Below, piece by piece: positions 8,184 to 17,178 of a DNA stretch of 64,000 nucleotides. Under the pieces are notes generated by a model. That model was not told the origin of the DNA. It did not search any database and saw only the letters and a program-made list of their open reading frames with translations. Made by a program: the position numbers and the translations under genes. Origin of the DNA: PALSA-505 sp036495485 (GTDB taxonomy: Bacteria > Actinomycetota > Actinomycetes > Streptosporangiales > Streptosporangiaceae); contig DASXMU010000193.1 of NCBI GenBank assembly GCA_036495485.1, forward strand, positions 19,951 through 83,950, written 5' to 3'. Numbering within the stretch: position 1 is the first letter of the stretch; each line of letters starts with the position of its first letter.

Positions 8184-9508
8184 GCCGGCATCGCCGCGGG
8201 AGGTGCCGCCGGGGCGGGAGGTGCTGGAGGTGCTGCCGGGGCAGAAGGTGCTGCCGGGGCGGGAGGCGGCGTGGCCGCCGGTGGCTTCGCCGCCTTGACT
8301 GGGCCTTGACCGGGACGCAGCGTGGCCGAGACCACCCAGCCGCCTCCGGCGGCGGGACCTGCCTGCAGCGTGCCGCCGTGCAGGGCGGCACGTTCCCGCA
8401 TCCCCTCGATACCGTGGCCCCCGCGGTGGCCGTCGGGTGCCGCCGGGGTGCCGTCGTCGGCCACCCACAGCCGCACCTCGGGAGCGTCGTAGCAGATGGT
8501 GACCCAGGCGCGGCGGGCCGATGCGTGCCGGAGCGTGTTGGTCAGCGCCTCCTGGACGATGCGGTACGCGGTGGTCTCGGCGGCCGCGCCGAGCGGGAAC
8601 CGGGTGCCCTCGACGGTGAGCTCCACGGCCAGGCCGGTCGCGCTGACCCGCTGGACGAGGGCGCCGAGCTGGGCCAGGCCCGGCTGTGGCGCCAGGTCGG
8701 TGGGCTGCTCGTCGGTCCGCAGCACGCCGAGCATGGCCCGCATGTCCGACAGGGCGTTGCGGCCGACCTCGGAGACCTCGGTCATCGCCGCCGCGCCGTG
8801 CCGGGGGTCGGTGCGGCTCACGACCGCCGCAGCGTCCGCCAGCGTGATCACGACCGACAGGCTGTGCGAGACGATGTCGTGCAGCTCCCTGGCGATCCTG
8901 GTCCGCTCGGCCGCCGCCGCGATCGCGGCCCGCTGATCCTGCTCGACCTCCAGCCGCCGGGCGCGTTCGTCCATCCAGGCCAGGTACCTGCTGCCGGAGG
9001 CAGCCGTCAGCCCGGCGAACAGCGCCGCCACCACGGTGGCGGTGAGGAACAGCAGCGAGCGCGGCAGCGACCCGGCCAGCTTCCACTGGATCGCCGACAT
9101 GACCGCTCCGGCTTCGAGCAGGCCGGTGGCCAGCAGGGCGCGGATCCACGACTGGTGGGCCGCGATCGTGTAGAGCGCGATGAGCAGCGCCGCGTCGCCG
9201 AGCAGCGGAAAGCCGAGCAGCCACTGGACGAACGCCAGGACGCTCATGAGCACGAAGACCGTAGTCGGCCAGACCCGGCGGACGGCGATCCCGGCGATGA
9301 GCGCGGTCTGCACGAGCGCCTGGTGCAGCCCGGCGAACCTGGAGCCCGCCAGCCACACGGTGGACAGGATCAGCAGCACCACGGCCAGCAGCGCGTCGGT
9401 CGCCAGCGGGTGCGTGCGCAGCACGCGCCGGCCGCGCCCGAACAGCCCACGCGTGATCTCGTCAGGCGGCTGGAGCGACGTACGCTGCGGTCTGGGGAAC
9501 TCGGTCAA
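8180..9508 (-). CDS. Two-component sensor histidine kinase (HisKA_3/DesK-like)
   Basis: Membrane sensor kinase, 442 residues, partner of the overlapping response regulator. The N-terminal half has about five hydrophobic membrane segments (residues 35-170) with little outside them. Dimerisation/phosphoacceptor helix ERTRIARELHDIVSHSLSVV puts the phosphorylated histidine at about H210. The ATPase domain shows VQEALTNTLRHA (N box), VADDG and GGHGIEGMRERAALHGG (G boxes). The start is TTG at 9508 with AGAAGGA 8 nt upstream; no nearby ATG serves. The last 35 residues are almost pure Pro/Ala, a repeat expansion running into the response regulator start. Signal unknown. Confidence 0.92.
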   Translation of the reverse strand: MTEFPRPQRTSLQPPDEITRGLFGRGRRVLRTHPLATDALLAVVLLILSTVWLAGSRFAGLHQALVQTALIAGIAVRRVWPTTVFVLMSVLAFVQWLLGFPLLGDAALLIALYTIAAHQSWIRALLATGLLEAGAVMSAIQWKLAGSLPRSLLFLTATVVAALFAGLTAASGSRYLAWMDERARRLEVEQDQRAAIAAAAERTRIARELHDIVSHSLSVVITLADAAAVVSRTDPRHGAAAMTEVSEVGRNALSDMRAMLGVLRTDEQPTDLAPQPGLAQLGALVQRVSATGLAVELTVEGTRFPLGAAAETTAYRIVQEALTNTLRHASARRAWVTICYDAPEVRLWVADDGTPAAPDGHRGGHGIEGMRERAALHGGTLQAGPAAGGGWVVSATLRPGQGPVKAAKPPAATPPPAPAAPSAPAAPPAPPAPAAPPAAMPA

Positions 9509-9831
9509 TGAGCGCGTCCTTCTGGGTCAGCTACAGCTAGCCTACCCCTGGCTGCGCCTCGGCCAGTCTCCGGCGATTGATGCGTCGTCCCTGGTAGAGC
9601 ACCTGATGCGAGCCCGGTCTCCGACCAGAGGATGAGACGGGGACGCCCGATTTCGTCCTGCCGGAGGTACCCCGGGCGGGGTGCTGACGCCTAGCTTTTT
9701 CCGTAGCGCAGCCGAGTACCCCCCCGTGCCCGGCTGCGCTCATGGTCTGGCGCAGCCGAGTACCCCCCTACCCGGCTGCGCTCAGGTCTTTGACGGCCAT
9801 TTCCTGGCTACGCCCACGAGTGAGGAAGATC
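9509..9831. other. Divergent intergenic region with hairpin repeats
   Basis: 323 bp between the kinase start (minus) and a membrane protein gene (plus); both promoters must lie here. The notable content is the tandem hairpin pair at 9706-9781. I see no gene. Confidence 0.6.
9706..9781. repeat. Two tandem copies of a perfect hairpin
   Basis: GCGCAGCCG at 9706-9714 pairs perfectly with CGGCTGCGC at 9731-9739. The unit repeats at 9750-9758 and 9773-9781. Both loops are similar (GAGTACCCCCC...CC). The spacing is 44 bp start to start in the left arms and 42 bp in the right arms. They lie upstream of a plus-strand gene, not between convergent genes, so simple transcription termination is not the obvious reading. 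They could be REP-like elements or 5' leader structures. Confidence 0.75.
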
Positions 9832-10434
9832 TTGCCAACCGAACTGCCGCTGTGGCTGGACCGCCTGCTCGGTTACGCACGTGTGGACTTCGCTCCCCGG
9901 CACCGTCAGCCATCGGCGGTCGCCGTGGTTGCTGCGGCGGCCGTCTCCATCGCCGGGTCGCTGGCCGCCGACGCCCTGCTGGTGATGCTCGGCAAAAAGC
10001 TCTTTCCGGCGACCGGGCACTACGGCCACTTCCGGTTCTCCGACTACAGCAAGCTGACGGTCATCGGGGTGCTGATCGCCTGCGTGGCGTGGCCCATCGT
10101 CACCCGGATCAGCTCCTCTCCCCGCTGGCTGTTCTTCCGCCAGGCCATTGCGGTGACGCTGGTCCTGCTGCTGCCCGACCTCTACATCTGGTACAAGGGC
10201 CAGCCGATCCACGGGGTCGCCGTGCTGATGGTCATGCACCTGGCCATTGCCCTGGTCACCTACAACTGTCTGGTCCACATCGCCAAGGTCGGCGAGCCCG
10301 CGGCCGGGCGGCGGCACGGGGCGCCCAGCGGCAGCAACCAGAGCTACCGGAGCCTCTGGGACGAAGACGAGCGGGACATGCGTCCCGCACCCACCGGCCG
10401 CCGCCGGAACCGCGACGCGGACCCATGGACGTGA
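9832..10434 (+). CDS. Four-helix membrane protein, unrecognised (DUF6069-like at best)
   Basis: About 200 residues with four hydrophobic segments (AVAVVAAAAVSIAGSL, VIGVLIACVAWPIVT, AIAVTLVLLLPDLYI, VAVLMVMHLAIALVTY), then a polar, charged C-terminal tail of about 50 residues ending in ADPWT. The start is uncertain: TTG 9832 has GAGGAAG just upstream and is preferred; GTG 9820 is also in frame; the ATG at 9742 lies inside a repeat hairpin. Overlaps the next gene by 10 bp, so the two membrane proteins are probably co-expressed. The layout resembles small four-helix DUF6069-type proteins, but I am not certain of the family. Confidence 0.65.
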   Translation: MPTELPLWLDRLLGYARVDFAPRHRQPSAVAVVAAAAVSIAGSLAADALLVMLGKKLFPATGHYGHFRFSDYSKLTVIGVLIACVAWPIVTRISSSPRWLFFRQAIAVTLVLLLPDLYIWYKGQPIHGVAVLMVMHLAIALVTYNCLVHIAKVGEPAAGRRHGAPSGSNQSYRSLWDEDERDMRPAPTGRRRNRDADPWT

Positions 10435-11402
10435 GCGGGCCAGGCTGGCGCCCGGAGCCCGGCAGGCTGCCCGACCCGTGGGATACAGGCCAGTGGTACG
10501 CGCGCCCCGTGCCCAGCAGCCGCCGTGACCACCAGGACCCGTGGGATGACGGCGAGCCGGACGAGCCCAGCGGCAGCAGGCGGTTCTTTCCGGAACCGCT
10601 CGCCGCCAAGGTGCCAGAGATCACCTTGATGTTCTGGGTGGTCAAGCTTCTCACGACGGCCGGCGGCGAGGCCGTCTCGGACTACCTGGCCCTGGGCAGC
10701 CGGCTGGTGGGCGCGGGCGTCGAGGGCGGCGTTCTGGTCATCGGCCTGCTCTGGCAGTTCCGGACCCGCCGCTACTCGGCCGCCGCGTACTGGTTCCTGG
10801 CCTATGCGATAGCGATCTTCGGCACCGGGGTGTCGGACACGCTGCACCTGGTGGTCGGCATCCCCTACGCCGGCACCTCGCTGCTGTGGGCCATCGTGCT
10901 CGCCGGGATCTTCTGGCTGTGGTACCGGAACGAGGGCACGCTGTCGATCCACAGCATCGTCACCCGGCGGCGGGAGACCTACTACTGGGCCACGGTGTTC
11001 GCCACCTTCGCGCTCGGCACCGCTGTAGGTGACTTGACGGCGCTCTCGCTCCACCTGGGCTATCTGGCGTCAGCGGTCCTGTTCTTTATCGTGATCATGA
11101 TTCCCGCCCTGGCCTGGTCCCAGTTCCGGCTCAACCCGGTGTTCGCGTTCTGGTTCGCCTATGTGGACACCCGGCCGCTCGGTGCCTCGTTCGCCGACTA
11201 CTCCAGCAAGCCGCACAAGCTCAGCGGCCTGAACCTCGGTGACCTGCAGACCGCTGCCACCGTGACGATTACCGTCGCCGTGCTGGTGGCCGGGCTGATC
11301 ATCAGCCGGCACGGCGTCCAGCAGGCCGGGGAGCCGGGGGAACCGGATGACTGGCTGCCCGACGACCGGGCGGCCCGGCACGCTGGCAGCCATCGCCGCT
11401 GA
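10425..11402 (+). CDS. Multi-pass membrane protein (COG4705-like)
   Basis: 325 residues. The start ATG 10425 lies within the end of the preceding gene. An acidic, Pro/Arg-rich cytoplasmic-looking tail of about 60 residues precedes KVPEITLMFWVVKLLTTAGGEAVSDYL, a sequence I associate with the uncharacterised COG4705 membrane-protein family. About seven further hydrophobic helices follow, several with internal similarity (GTGVSDTLHL, GTAVGDLTALSLHLGY), pointing to an internal duplication. The C-terminus is short and polar. Function unknown. The gene ends 10 bp before the convergent GntR gene. Confidence 0.72.
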   Translation: MDVSGPGWRPEPGRLPDPWDTGQWYARPVPSSRRDHQDPWDDGEPDEPSGSRRFFPEPLAAKVPEITLMFWVVKLLTTAGGEAVSDYLALGSRLVGAGVEGGVLVIGLLWQFRTRRYSAAAYWFLAYAIAIFGTGVSDTLHLVVGIPYAGTSLLWAIVLAGIFWLWYRNEGTLSIHSIVTRRRETYYWATVFATFALGTAVGDLTALSLHLGYLASAVLFFIVIMIPALAWSQFRLNPVFAFWFAYVDTRPLGASFADYSSKPHKLSGLNLGDLQTAATVTITVAVLVAGLIISRHGVQQAGEPGEPDDWLPDDRAARHAGSHRR

Positions 11403-11412
11403 CGAACCGGGG

Positions 11413-12117
11413 CTAGCCGGCCGCCGGGCGGTAGCGGCGATCGCCGACCTGGCGGACTTCGAGCAGGGCGGCGAGCCTGCCGTCCAGATGACGGAACGTG
11501 GCAATGGCGGCCGCCTCGGGATCGCGGGCGACGACCGCCCTGAGGATCTCCTCGTGCTCGGCACTGCCGTACCGGACGCGGCCGGGCTCGGCGGTGATCG
11601 AGTGCGTGACGTACAGCGAGGTCAGGTCACGCAGGTTAGCCAGGATCGCGACGAGCCGGGGGCTGCTGACCGCGTCGCTCAGCACGCTGTGGAATCTGTC
11701 GTTGTGCTCCGACCAGCGGGTCCCATCGGTCTCGTGATCCATCGCATCGAGCAGTCCGGCGGCCTGAAGTATCGCGTCCCTGCTGCCGTACCTGGCGGTC
11801 CGCGCCACCGCCATCGGCTCGAGCATCTTGCGGATCTCGAATACCTCGGTCAGCTCGGCCTGGCCGAGCTGGTGCACCACGGCGACCCCGTCGGCGCCGA
11901 ACCTGACGAACCCCCCGGCGGCCAGCTCCCGCAGCGCGTCGTGGACCGGTCCGGTGCTCACCGCGAGCTCGGCGGCGACGGCGGACTGGACCAGCCGGGT
12001 GCCGCCTGGGATGGCGCCGGTGACGATCCCCCTGCGCAGTACGCCGCACACCATGTCCCTGGCGGCCGCGGGGCGGCCCGGGGGCTGGGCAGGCGAGGGG
12101 TTTAAAGCTTTGCCCAT
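11413..12117 (-). CDS. GntR-family transcriptional regulator, FCD type
   Basis: 234-residue repressor-type protein. The N-terminal winged helix (VCGVLRRGIVTGAIPGGTRLVQSAVAAELAVSTGPVHDALRELAAGGFVR) is typical of GntR. The C-terminal all-helical FCD ligand domain contains EVFEIRKMLEPMAVARTA, the HNDRFHSVLSDA metal/ligand histidine motif, and HEEILRAVVARDPEAAAIATFRHLDGRL. FCD regulators usually sense small organic acids via a bound metal. GPVHDAL replaces the common RTPVREAL recognition helix, so the operator may differ from standard sites. No obvious metabolic operon is adjacent, so the target cannot be inferred from context. Confidence 0.88.
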   Translation of the reverse strand: MGKALNPSPAQPPGRPAAARDMVCGVLRRGIVTGAIPGGTRLVQSAVAAELAVSTGPVHDALRELAAGGFVRFGADGVAVVHQLGQAELTEVFEIRKMLEPMAVARTARYGSRDAILQAAGLLDAMDHETDGTRWSEHNDRFHSVLSDAVSSPRLVAILANLRDLTSLYVTHSITAEPGRVRYGSAEHEEILRAVVARDPEAAAIATFRHLDGRLAALLEVRQVGDRRYRPAAG

Positions 12118-12161
12118 GCGGCCTCCTTCCGGAAACTGCCAGCCTAAGCCTGCTCGCGGGC

Positions 12162-13394
12162 TCAGGACCGCCAGATGAGCACGAGCGCGCAGTCGTCAGA
12201 GCTGCCGATGTCCCGCTGCATCGACCGCACCAGCGTCTCCGCGCCAGCCTTGAAGCCGGCGACGACCATCCGGTCTGCCTCGCCGAGCAGCCCAGCGATG
12301 CCCGAGTCGATGTCCCGGCCCGGCGCCTCGACCATTCCATCGGTGTAGAGCATCAGCGCGTCCCCCGGCCGCAGCAGCCCGTACTCGGGAACGGACTTGG
12401 TGTCGGCGACCACGCCGAGCACGATGCCGTGCGCCTTGGTGATCCGCCAGCTCCCGCTGCCGGCATCGAAGTGCACCGCGGGCGGATGCCCCCCGGAGGC
12501 GACCACGTACTCCCCTGTGGTCAGGTCGAGCGCGAGGTGGACGGCGGTGACGAATCCCTCCGACGCGGCCACCCGGCGCAGGTAGGAATTACAGGCAGCG
12601 AGGAACTCCTCCCTCGGCACCGACCCGAGCAGCCCACCGAACGCACCGGACAGCAGCAGCGCGCGGGTCCCGGCGTCCAGTCCCTTGCCGGACACGTCGA
12701 CCAGGGCGACCTCGAGGGTCTTGCCGTCGCAGGCGGACACCACGAAGTCACCGCCGAAGGACGCCCCACCGGCCGGCTTGAGTATGGACACCGAATCCCA
12801 GCCCTCGCCGAGCACGGGCAGCTTCCCCTGCGCGCGGATCCGGTTCCGCAGCTCGATGAGCATCTGGTCCCCCCGCAGCGCCTGCATGCCCAGCTTCTCC
12901 CTCGTTCTGGCGAGCACATCGGCGAAAACGGCGGTGACCACGATAGTGGCGATGATTCCGGGCCCGGCCTTTCCTTCAGCCGTGTCGTAGATCAGCCCGG
13001 CTATGACAACCCCGAACAAGATCCGCAGTGCACGCGGGAACAGCAGCAGCCCCCCGGCCAGGATCGGCAGAATCACCACCCCGGGTGAGAACCACCAGAC
13101 CGAGACGTGCACGGCCAGGACCACGATGGCGACCGTGACCAGGGCCAGCGCGAATGCCAGCCGGCGGTTCTCGGTGACGAACTGCCTGAGTATCAGCGCA
13201 CGGAGCCACCCCGCAGCCTCACGCGCCCGGCCAGGCAGGCTACGTGGATGGAATCGTGGGGATGAAACCATGATGGCCGCACTGTATCGGCCGGAAGTGA
13301 CTTCTGGCACGTCGGCGATGCCTAATAATTTTCGGCCGGCCGAAGCATGCGCGCCCACCCGCGCCGGGCTGCCCGGTACTCCCGGCCGCCGCAT
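12162..13394 (-). CDS. Membrane-anchored SpoIIE-type PP2C serine phosphatase
   Basis: 410 residues. Two or three hydrophobic helices (about residues 70-140) are followed by a SpoIIE phosphatase domain: LKPAGGASFGGDFV, VALVDVSGKGLDAGTRALLLSGAFGGLL, GHPPAVHFD, ALMLYTDGMVEAPG and GSSDDCALVLIWRS. Asp residues in DVSG, YTDG and DDC are the expected metal ligands. Such enzymes dephosphorylate anti-sigma antagonists or signalling proteins. Start ATG 13394 has GGAGGA 8 nt upstream; an alternative ATG at 13271 would remove 41 residues of weak composition. No anti-sigma factor partner gene is next to it. Confidence 0.88.
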   Translation of the reverse strand: MRRPGVPGSPARVGAHASAGRKLLGIADVPEVTSGRYSAAIMVSSPRFHPRSLPGRAREAAGWLRALILRQFVTENRRLAFALALVTVAIVVLAVHVSVWWFSPGVVILPILAGGLLLFPRALRILFGVVIAGLIYDTAEGKAGPGIIATIVVTAVFADVLARTREKLGMQALRGDQMLIELRNRIRAQGKLPVLGEGWDSVSILKPAGGASFGGDFVVSACDGKTLEVALVDVSGKGLDAGTRALLLSGAFGGLLGSVPREEFLAACNSYLRRVAASEGFVTAVHLALDLTTGEYVVASGGHPPAVHFDAGSGSWRITKAHGIVLGVVADTKSVPEYGLLRPGDALMLYTDGMVEAPGRDIDSGIAGLLGEADRMVVAGFKAGAETLVRSMQRDIGSSDDCALVLIWRS

Positions 13395-13494
13395 GCCCGC
13401 ATCCTCCGGTTATCCGCGGTCTTCTGTCCATTCACCATCTTTCGGGTAAAGAAAGATGTCGCTTATCGGGCGCGAGCCAGGTAGGAAGGCAGGC

Positions 13495-14793
13495 ATGGCA
13501 GATCCCTACCCGATCCGGCCAATGGGTCCGGAGGAGTTCGACGCCTTCTACTTCGTGGACGAGCACGCGTTCCACAACCGCCCGCTGTCACCGCGGCGAC
13601 GTGAGCAACATCTCAAGCAGTTCGAGTCCGACCGCAGCCTGGCAGCCTTCGATGGCAACAGCCCGGCCGGGATCGCCGGCATCTACAGCCTCCGGATGAG
13701 CATTCCCGGCGCGATCGTGCCTGCGGCCGGGGTGACCTGGGTCGCCGTGCTGCCCACGCACCGGCGGCGGGGCGTCATGTCCAGCCTGATGCACCGGCAG
13801 CTCCGGGACATCAGGGACCGGGGTGAGGCGCTCGCGGTGCTGTGGGCGTCCGAAGGCGGGATCTACGGCAGGTTCGGCTATGGGATCGCGTCCTGGCATA
13901 CAGCCATAAGGATGAAGCGGGGCGAGGGAACACTCGGCCGCAACGGACTGGCCACGGCCGCCGAGCCGGGACTGCGGCTGAGGATCGCCGAGCCCGGGTC
14001 CGTCCGGGCGGAGCTCGGCAAAATCTACGACACGGTGCTGCCCACCAGGCCCGGCATGTACGCCAGGGACGAGCTGTGGTGGAACCGCGCGCTCGAAACC
14101 GGGGAAGACAGCGAGCCGGAGGGCGCCCCGGGTGACGTGCTGCGCTGCCTGATCGCCGAGGACGGCAGCGGGCCGCGCGGTTACGCTCTCTACACCGCCC
14201 AGAGCAGGTGGGACGAGGCCACCTTCCTGGCCGACAGCTCGCTCGACATACGGGAGCTGGTCGCGGCCGGCCCGGCAGCGGCCGCGACGATCTGGGCCGA
14301 CTTGCTGAGCCGGGACCTGACCACGGAGTTCACCGCGCAGCGCCGCCCCATCGACGACCCGCTGGTGCACCTGCTGGCCGACGGCAGGCTGACCCGCCGG
14401 AAGCTGGGGGACGGCCTCTGGGCGCGGCTGACCGAGCTGCCGAAGGCGCTCAGCCAGCGCCGTTACGCCTGCCCGCTCGATGTGACCATCGAGGTGACGG
14501 ACACGCTGTTCCAGGAAAACGAGGGAACATGGCGGCTGCGCACCGGCACCCAGGACGCCCGCGGCGGCCTCGACGGCGTACCCGGCCTGACCGCCACCTG
14601 CGAGCGGCACACCGGCGGCACCCCCGACCTCACGCTGGACGTAGCCGTGCTGGGCGCGGCCTATCTGGGCGGCACCAGGCTCGGCAGCCTGGCCGGAGCC
14701 GGGCAAGTCACCGAGCACCGGCCTGGCGCCGTCCTGGCCCTGTCCACCGCCATGTCCTGGGAACCCGCCCCCTGGTGCCCCGTCATCTTCTGA
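13495..14793 (+). CDS. Eis-like GNAT N-acetyltransferase
   Basis: 432-residue acetyltransferase of the Eis (enhanced intracellular survival) type: a GNAT domain, a second degenerate GNAT domain, and a C-terminal SCP2-like domain. The acetyl-CoA-binding motif VTWVAVLPTHRRRGVMSSLMHRQL is near residues 80-105 and LWASEGGIYGRFGYG follows. Eis enzymes acetylate amines, including those of aminoglycosides and proteins. ATG 13495 is supported by GTAGGAAGG about 6 nt upstream; an in-frame start at 13456 has no such site. Ends in a free carboxylate after PWCPVIF, matching Eis, in which the C-terminus acts in catalysis. Substrate cannot be deduced. Confidence 0.88.
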   Translation: MADPYPIRPMGPEEFDAFYFVDEHAFHNRPLSPRRREQHLKQFESDRSLAAFDGNSPAGIAGIYSLRMSIPGAIVPAAGVTWVAVLPTHRRRGVMSSLMHRQLRDIRDRGEALAVLWASEGGIYGRFGYGIASWHTAIRMKRGEGTLGRNGLATAAEPGLRLRIAEPGSVRAELGKIYDTVLPTRPGMYARDELWWNRALETGEDSEPEGAPGDVLRCLIAEDGSGPRGYALYTAQSRWDEATFLADSSLDIRELVAAGPAAAATIWADLLSRDLTTEFTAQRRPIDDPLVHLLADGRLTRRKLGDGLWARLTELPKALSQRRYACPLDVTIEVTDTLFQENEGTWRLRTGTQDARGGLDGVPGLTATCERHTGGTPDLTLDVAVLGAAYLGGTRLGSLAGAGQVTEHRPGAVLALSTAMSWEPAPWCPVIF

Positions 14794-14832
14794 CCCGGCA
14801 GCGTGAGCGCGATGACAACCACGGTGCGTGAA

Positions 14833-15378
14833 CTAGCTGGAGGACTGATCCTCCGCCAGGGCGGGTTCGCCGCTGTCAGTGACGTCGGCGGCCTCGTCCT
14901 GCGCAGGCGCGGGCTCGTCCGCCGCAGGCGCGGGCTCGTCCGCCGCAGGCGCGGGGTCGGCGGCCTGGCCCTCGGGCAGCGTCGGCTTGACGTCGAGCAG
15001 CCGGGCGAGCAGGCCGTTCACGAACGACGGTGAGGCGTCGGTGGACAGGTCGCGGGCCAGCGCGACCGCCTCGCTGATCGCCACGCCGTCCGGCACGTCG
15101 CCGGCCCAGAGCAGCTCGTAGGTGCCGATGCGCAGCACGTTGCGGTCCACCGCTGGCATCCGGCCCAGCGTCCAGCCCTCGGCGTAGGCGGCGAGCAGTT
15201 CGTCGATCCTGTCCCGGTGCGCCTGCACGCCGCGGACCAGTTCGGCGGCGTACGGCGAGACCGGCGGGCTGGCGTCGGCCACCCGCTGATCGAGCAGCTC
15301 CAGAACGGGCTCGCCGCGTACCTCGGCCTCGAAAAGCACATCAAGCGCGCGCTTGCGCGCCTTGCTACGTGCGGCCAT
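14833..15378 (-). CDS. nusB: Transcription antitermination factor NusB
   Basis: RNA-binding antitermination protein for rRNA operons; 181 residues, longer than the usual 130-140. The NusB fold is evident from ARSKARKRALDVLFEAEVRG at the N-terminus, LGRMPAVDRNVLRIGTYELLW in the middle, and VAISEAVALARDLSTDASPSFVNGLL. The last 50 residues are an acidic, Ala/Pro-rich tail with repeated DEPAPAA units, not part of the fold. Follows efp by 45 bp, the usual efp-nusB arrangement in actinobacteria. Confidence 0.94.
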   Translation of the reverse strand: MAARSKARKRALDVLFEAEVRGEPVLELLDQRVADASPPVSPYAAELVRGVQAHRDRIDELLAAYAEGWTLGRMPAVDRNVLRIGTYELLWAGDVPDGVAISEAVALARDLSTDASPSFVNGLLARLLDVKPTLPEGQAADPAPAADEPAPAADEPAPAQDEAADVTDSGEPALAEDQSSS

Positions 15379-15423
15379 GGGCCCGCGGTTCTCCGCCGCC
15401 TGATCCGCGCCGTTCCCAGCAGG

Positions 15424-15981
15424 TCATGCGCGGCTGAGGTACACGCCGGTGCGGGTGTCCACCTTGACCTTCTCACCGGACGAGATGAACAGCGGCACCT
15501 GGACCTGGGCGCCGGTCTCCAGGGTGGCCGGCTTGGTGCCGCCGGTGGATCTGTCGCCCTGCACGCCCGGATCGGTCTGGGTGATGGTCAGCTCCACGGC
15601 GGCCGGCAGGTCCACGTACAGCGGCGTCCCGTCGTTGAAGGCCACCGTCACCATCTGCTCTTCGAGCAGGAAGTTCGCGGCGTCGCCCACGACCGAGCCG
15701 GGCACGCGCGGCTGGTCGTAGTCCTGGGTGTCCATGAAGACGAAGTCGTCGCCCTCGCGGTAGAGGTACTGCATCTCCCGCTTGTCCACGTTGGCCACGT
15801 CGACCTTGACACCAGCGTTGAACGTCCGGTCGACCACCTTGCCGGACATCACATTCTTGAGCTTGCTGCGCACGAACGCGCCGCCCTTGCCGGGTTTGAC
15901 GTGCTGGAACTCCACCACGGTCCAGAGCTGGCCGTCGATGCTCAGCGTCATCCCGTTCTTCAGATCGTTCGTCGTGGCCAC
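15424..15981 (-). CDS. efp: Translation elongation factor P
   Basis: Ribosome-binding factor that relieves stalling at polyproline stretches; notable here since several neighbours have Pro-rich tails. 185 residues, three OB/beta domains: ATTNDLKNGMTLSIDGQLWTVVEFQHVKPGKGGAFVR at the start, with the lysine in the PGKGGAF loop; QYLYREGDDFVFMDTQDYDQ in the middle; and TLETGAQVQVPLFISSGEKVKVDTRTGVYLSRA at the end. GTG start at 15981 has CAGGAGAG 8 nt upstream. Between pepQ and nusB. Confidence 0.95.
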   Translation of the reverse strand: MATTNDLKNGMTLSIDGQLWTVVEFQHVKPGKGGAFVRSKLKNVMSGKVVDRTFNAGVKVDVANVDKREMQYLYREGDDFVFMDTQDYDQPRVPGSVVGDAANFLLEEQMVTVAFNDGTPLYVDLPAAVELTITQTDPGVQGDRSTGGTKPATLETGAQVQVPLFISSGEKVKVDTRTGVYLSRA

Positions 15982-16027
15982 GTGCGGTTCTCTCCTGGAT
16001 GCGCTAGCACCAGGGCCCCGCCCGGCC

Positions 16028-17119
16028 TCACAGCGCGAGCAGCTCCCTGGTGGTCGTGGTGAGCAGGTCTGTCGGTGCAAAGGCCCCGTCGTCGCCGACT
16101 ACGAGGACGTCCTCTATCCGGACGCCGCCCATGCCCGGCAGGTACACGCCAGGCTCGATGGTGACCGGGACCCGGGCAGCGAGTCTACCCGCGGTTCCGT
16201 ACCCGAGCATCGGTGCCTCGTGCACCTCGAGGCCCACGCCGTGGCCGAGCCCGTGCTGGAAGTGCTCGGCGTGGCCGGCGTCGTCGATCATGTCCCGGGC
16301 CGCGGCATCCACTTCGGTCAGCTCGGCACCGGCCCGCGCGGCCTCCATCCCGGCCCGCTGCGCCCTGGCGACGAGGTCGTAGATGTCCCGCTGCCACTGG
16401 TCGGGCTCGCCGAGGCACAGGGTCCTGGTCATGTCGGCGTGGTAGCCGCCGACCCGCGCCCCGAAGTCGATGGTGACCAGGTCACCCCGCTCCAGCGTCC
16501 GCTGCCCCGCCCGGTGGTGCGGGAACGCGCCGTTCGGGCCGCTGGCCACGATCGTGTCGAAGGCGAGCGCCTCCGCGCCGAGATCCACCATCCGCCGCTC
16601 GATGGCCGTCGCCAGCTGCCGTTCGGTGACGCCGGGCGCGATCTGCGGCAGCAGTTCCTCCAGCGCGCGGGAGCTGATCTGGCACGCTCTGCCGAGGAGG
16701 CTGAGCTCCTCCTCGTCCTTGACGGTGCGCAGCTCCTCGATGACCTGGCCGAACGGCTCCAGGATGGCCCCGCCGGCTTCGGTGGCAAGCTGCAGGTGGG
16801 TGGCCACCGTCATCTGCTGGGCCTCGAACAGCAGCTTGCTGTATCCGCGCGCCGCCGCGGTCTGGCCGAGCGCGGGCACCAGGAAGCGCTGGACCACCAA
16901 CGGGAGGTCGGGGCAGTCCCGCTCGGCGGCCAGCGCATAGCGCGAGTCGGTGGCGAGCAGGCAGTCGCCGGAAGCCGGCACGAGCAGCGCGACGTTGGAG
17001 CTGGCCAGGCCGGTGAGATACCGGACGTTCGGCAGGTGGGTGATCAGGGCGGCGTCGGCGTCGAGCGCGGCGACGCGCGCCTGGGCGCGCTCACGGCGGG
17101 CAGCGTGGATTTCCGGCAT
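16028..17119 (-). CDS. pepQ: Xaa-Pro aminopeptidase/dipeptidase (M24B)
   Basis: Cytosolic dinuclear-metal peptidase that removes residues before proline. 363 residues. Creatinase-like N-domain, then the catalytic pita-bread domain with the five ligands visible: the two Asp in TIDFGARVGGYHADMTRT, His in HGLGHGVGLEVHE, Glu in VTIEPGVYLP, and Glu in GVRIEDVLVV. Start ATG 17119 fits the family's MPEIHAARRERAQ opening, though the ribosome site is weak. Downstream efp begins 46 bp after the stop. The pepQ-efp-nusB order is standard in actinobacteria. Confidence 0.93.
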   Translation of the reverse strand: MPEIHAARRERAQARVAALDADAALITHLPNVRYLTGLASSNVALLVPASGDCLLATDSRYALAAERDCPDLPLVVQRFLVPALGQTAAARGYSKLLFEAQQMTVATHLQLATEAGGAILEPFGQVIEELRTVKDEEELSLLGRACQISSRALEELLPQIAPGVTERQLATAIERRMVDLGAEALAFDTIVASGPNGAFPHHRAGQRTLERGDLVTIDFGARVGGYHADMTRTLCLGEPDQWQRDIYDLVARAQRAGMEAARAGAELTEVDAAARDMIDDAGHAEHFQHGLGHGVGLEVHEAPMLGYGTAGRLAARVPVTIEPGVYLPGMGGVRIEDVLVVGDDGAFAPTDLLTTTTRELLAL

Positions 17120-17178
17120 AACGCCGACTTTACGCGCCGATCCGGCCCCCATGGAGGCATCCCCGGGCGGTGGCTGAC

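Noticed and set aside
8184..9356. Upstream extension of the response regulator frame to 618 residues
   Set aside because: The added part is antisense-like composition in an alternative frame of the histidine kinase gene; the response regulator has a proper ATGA-coupled start at 8183.
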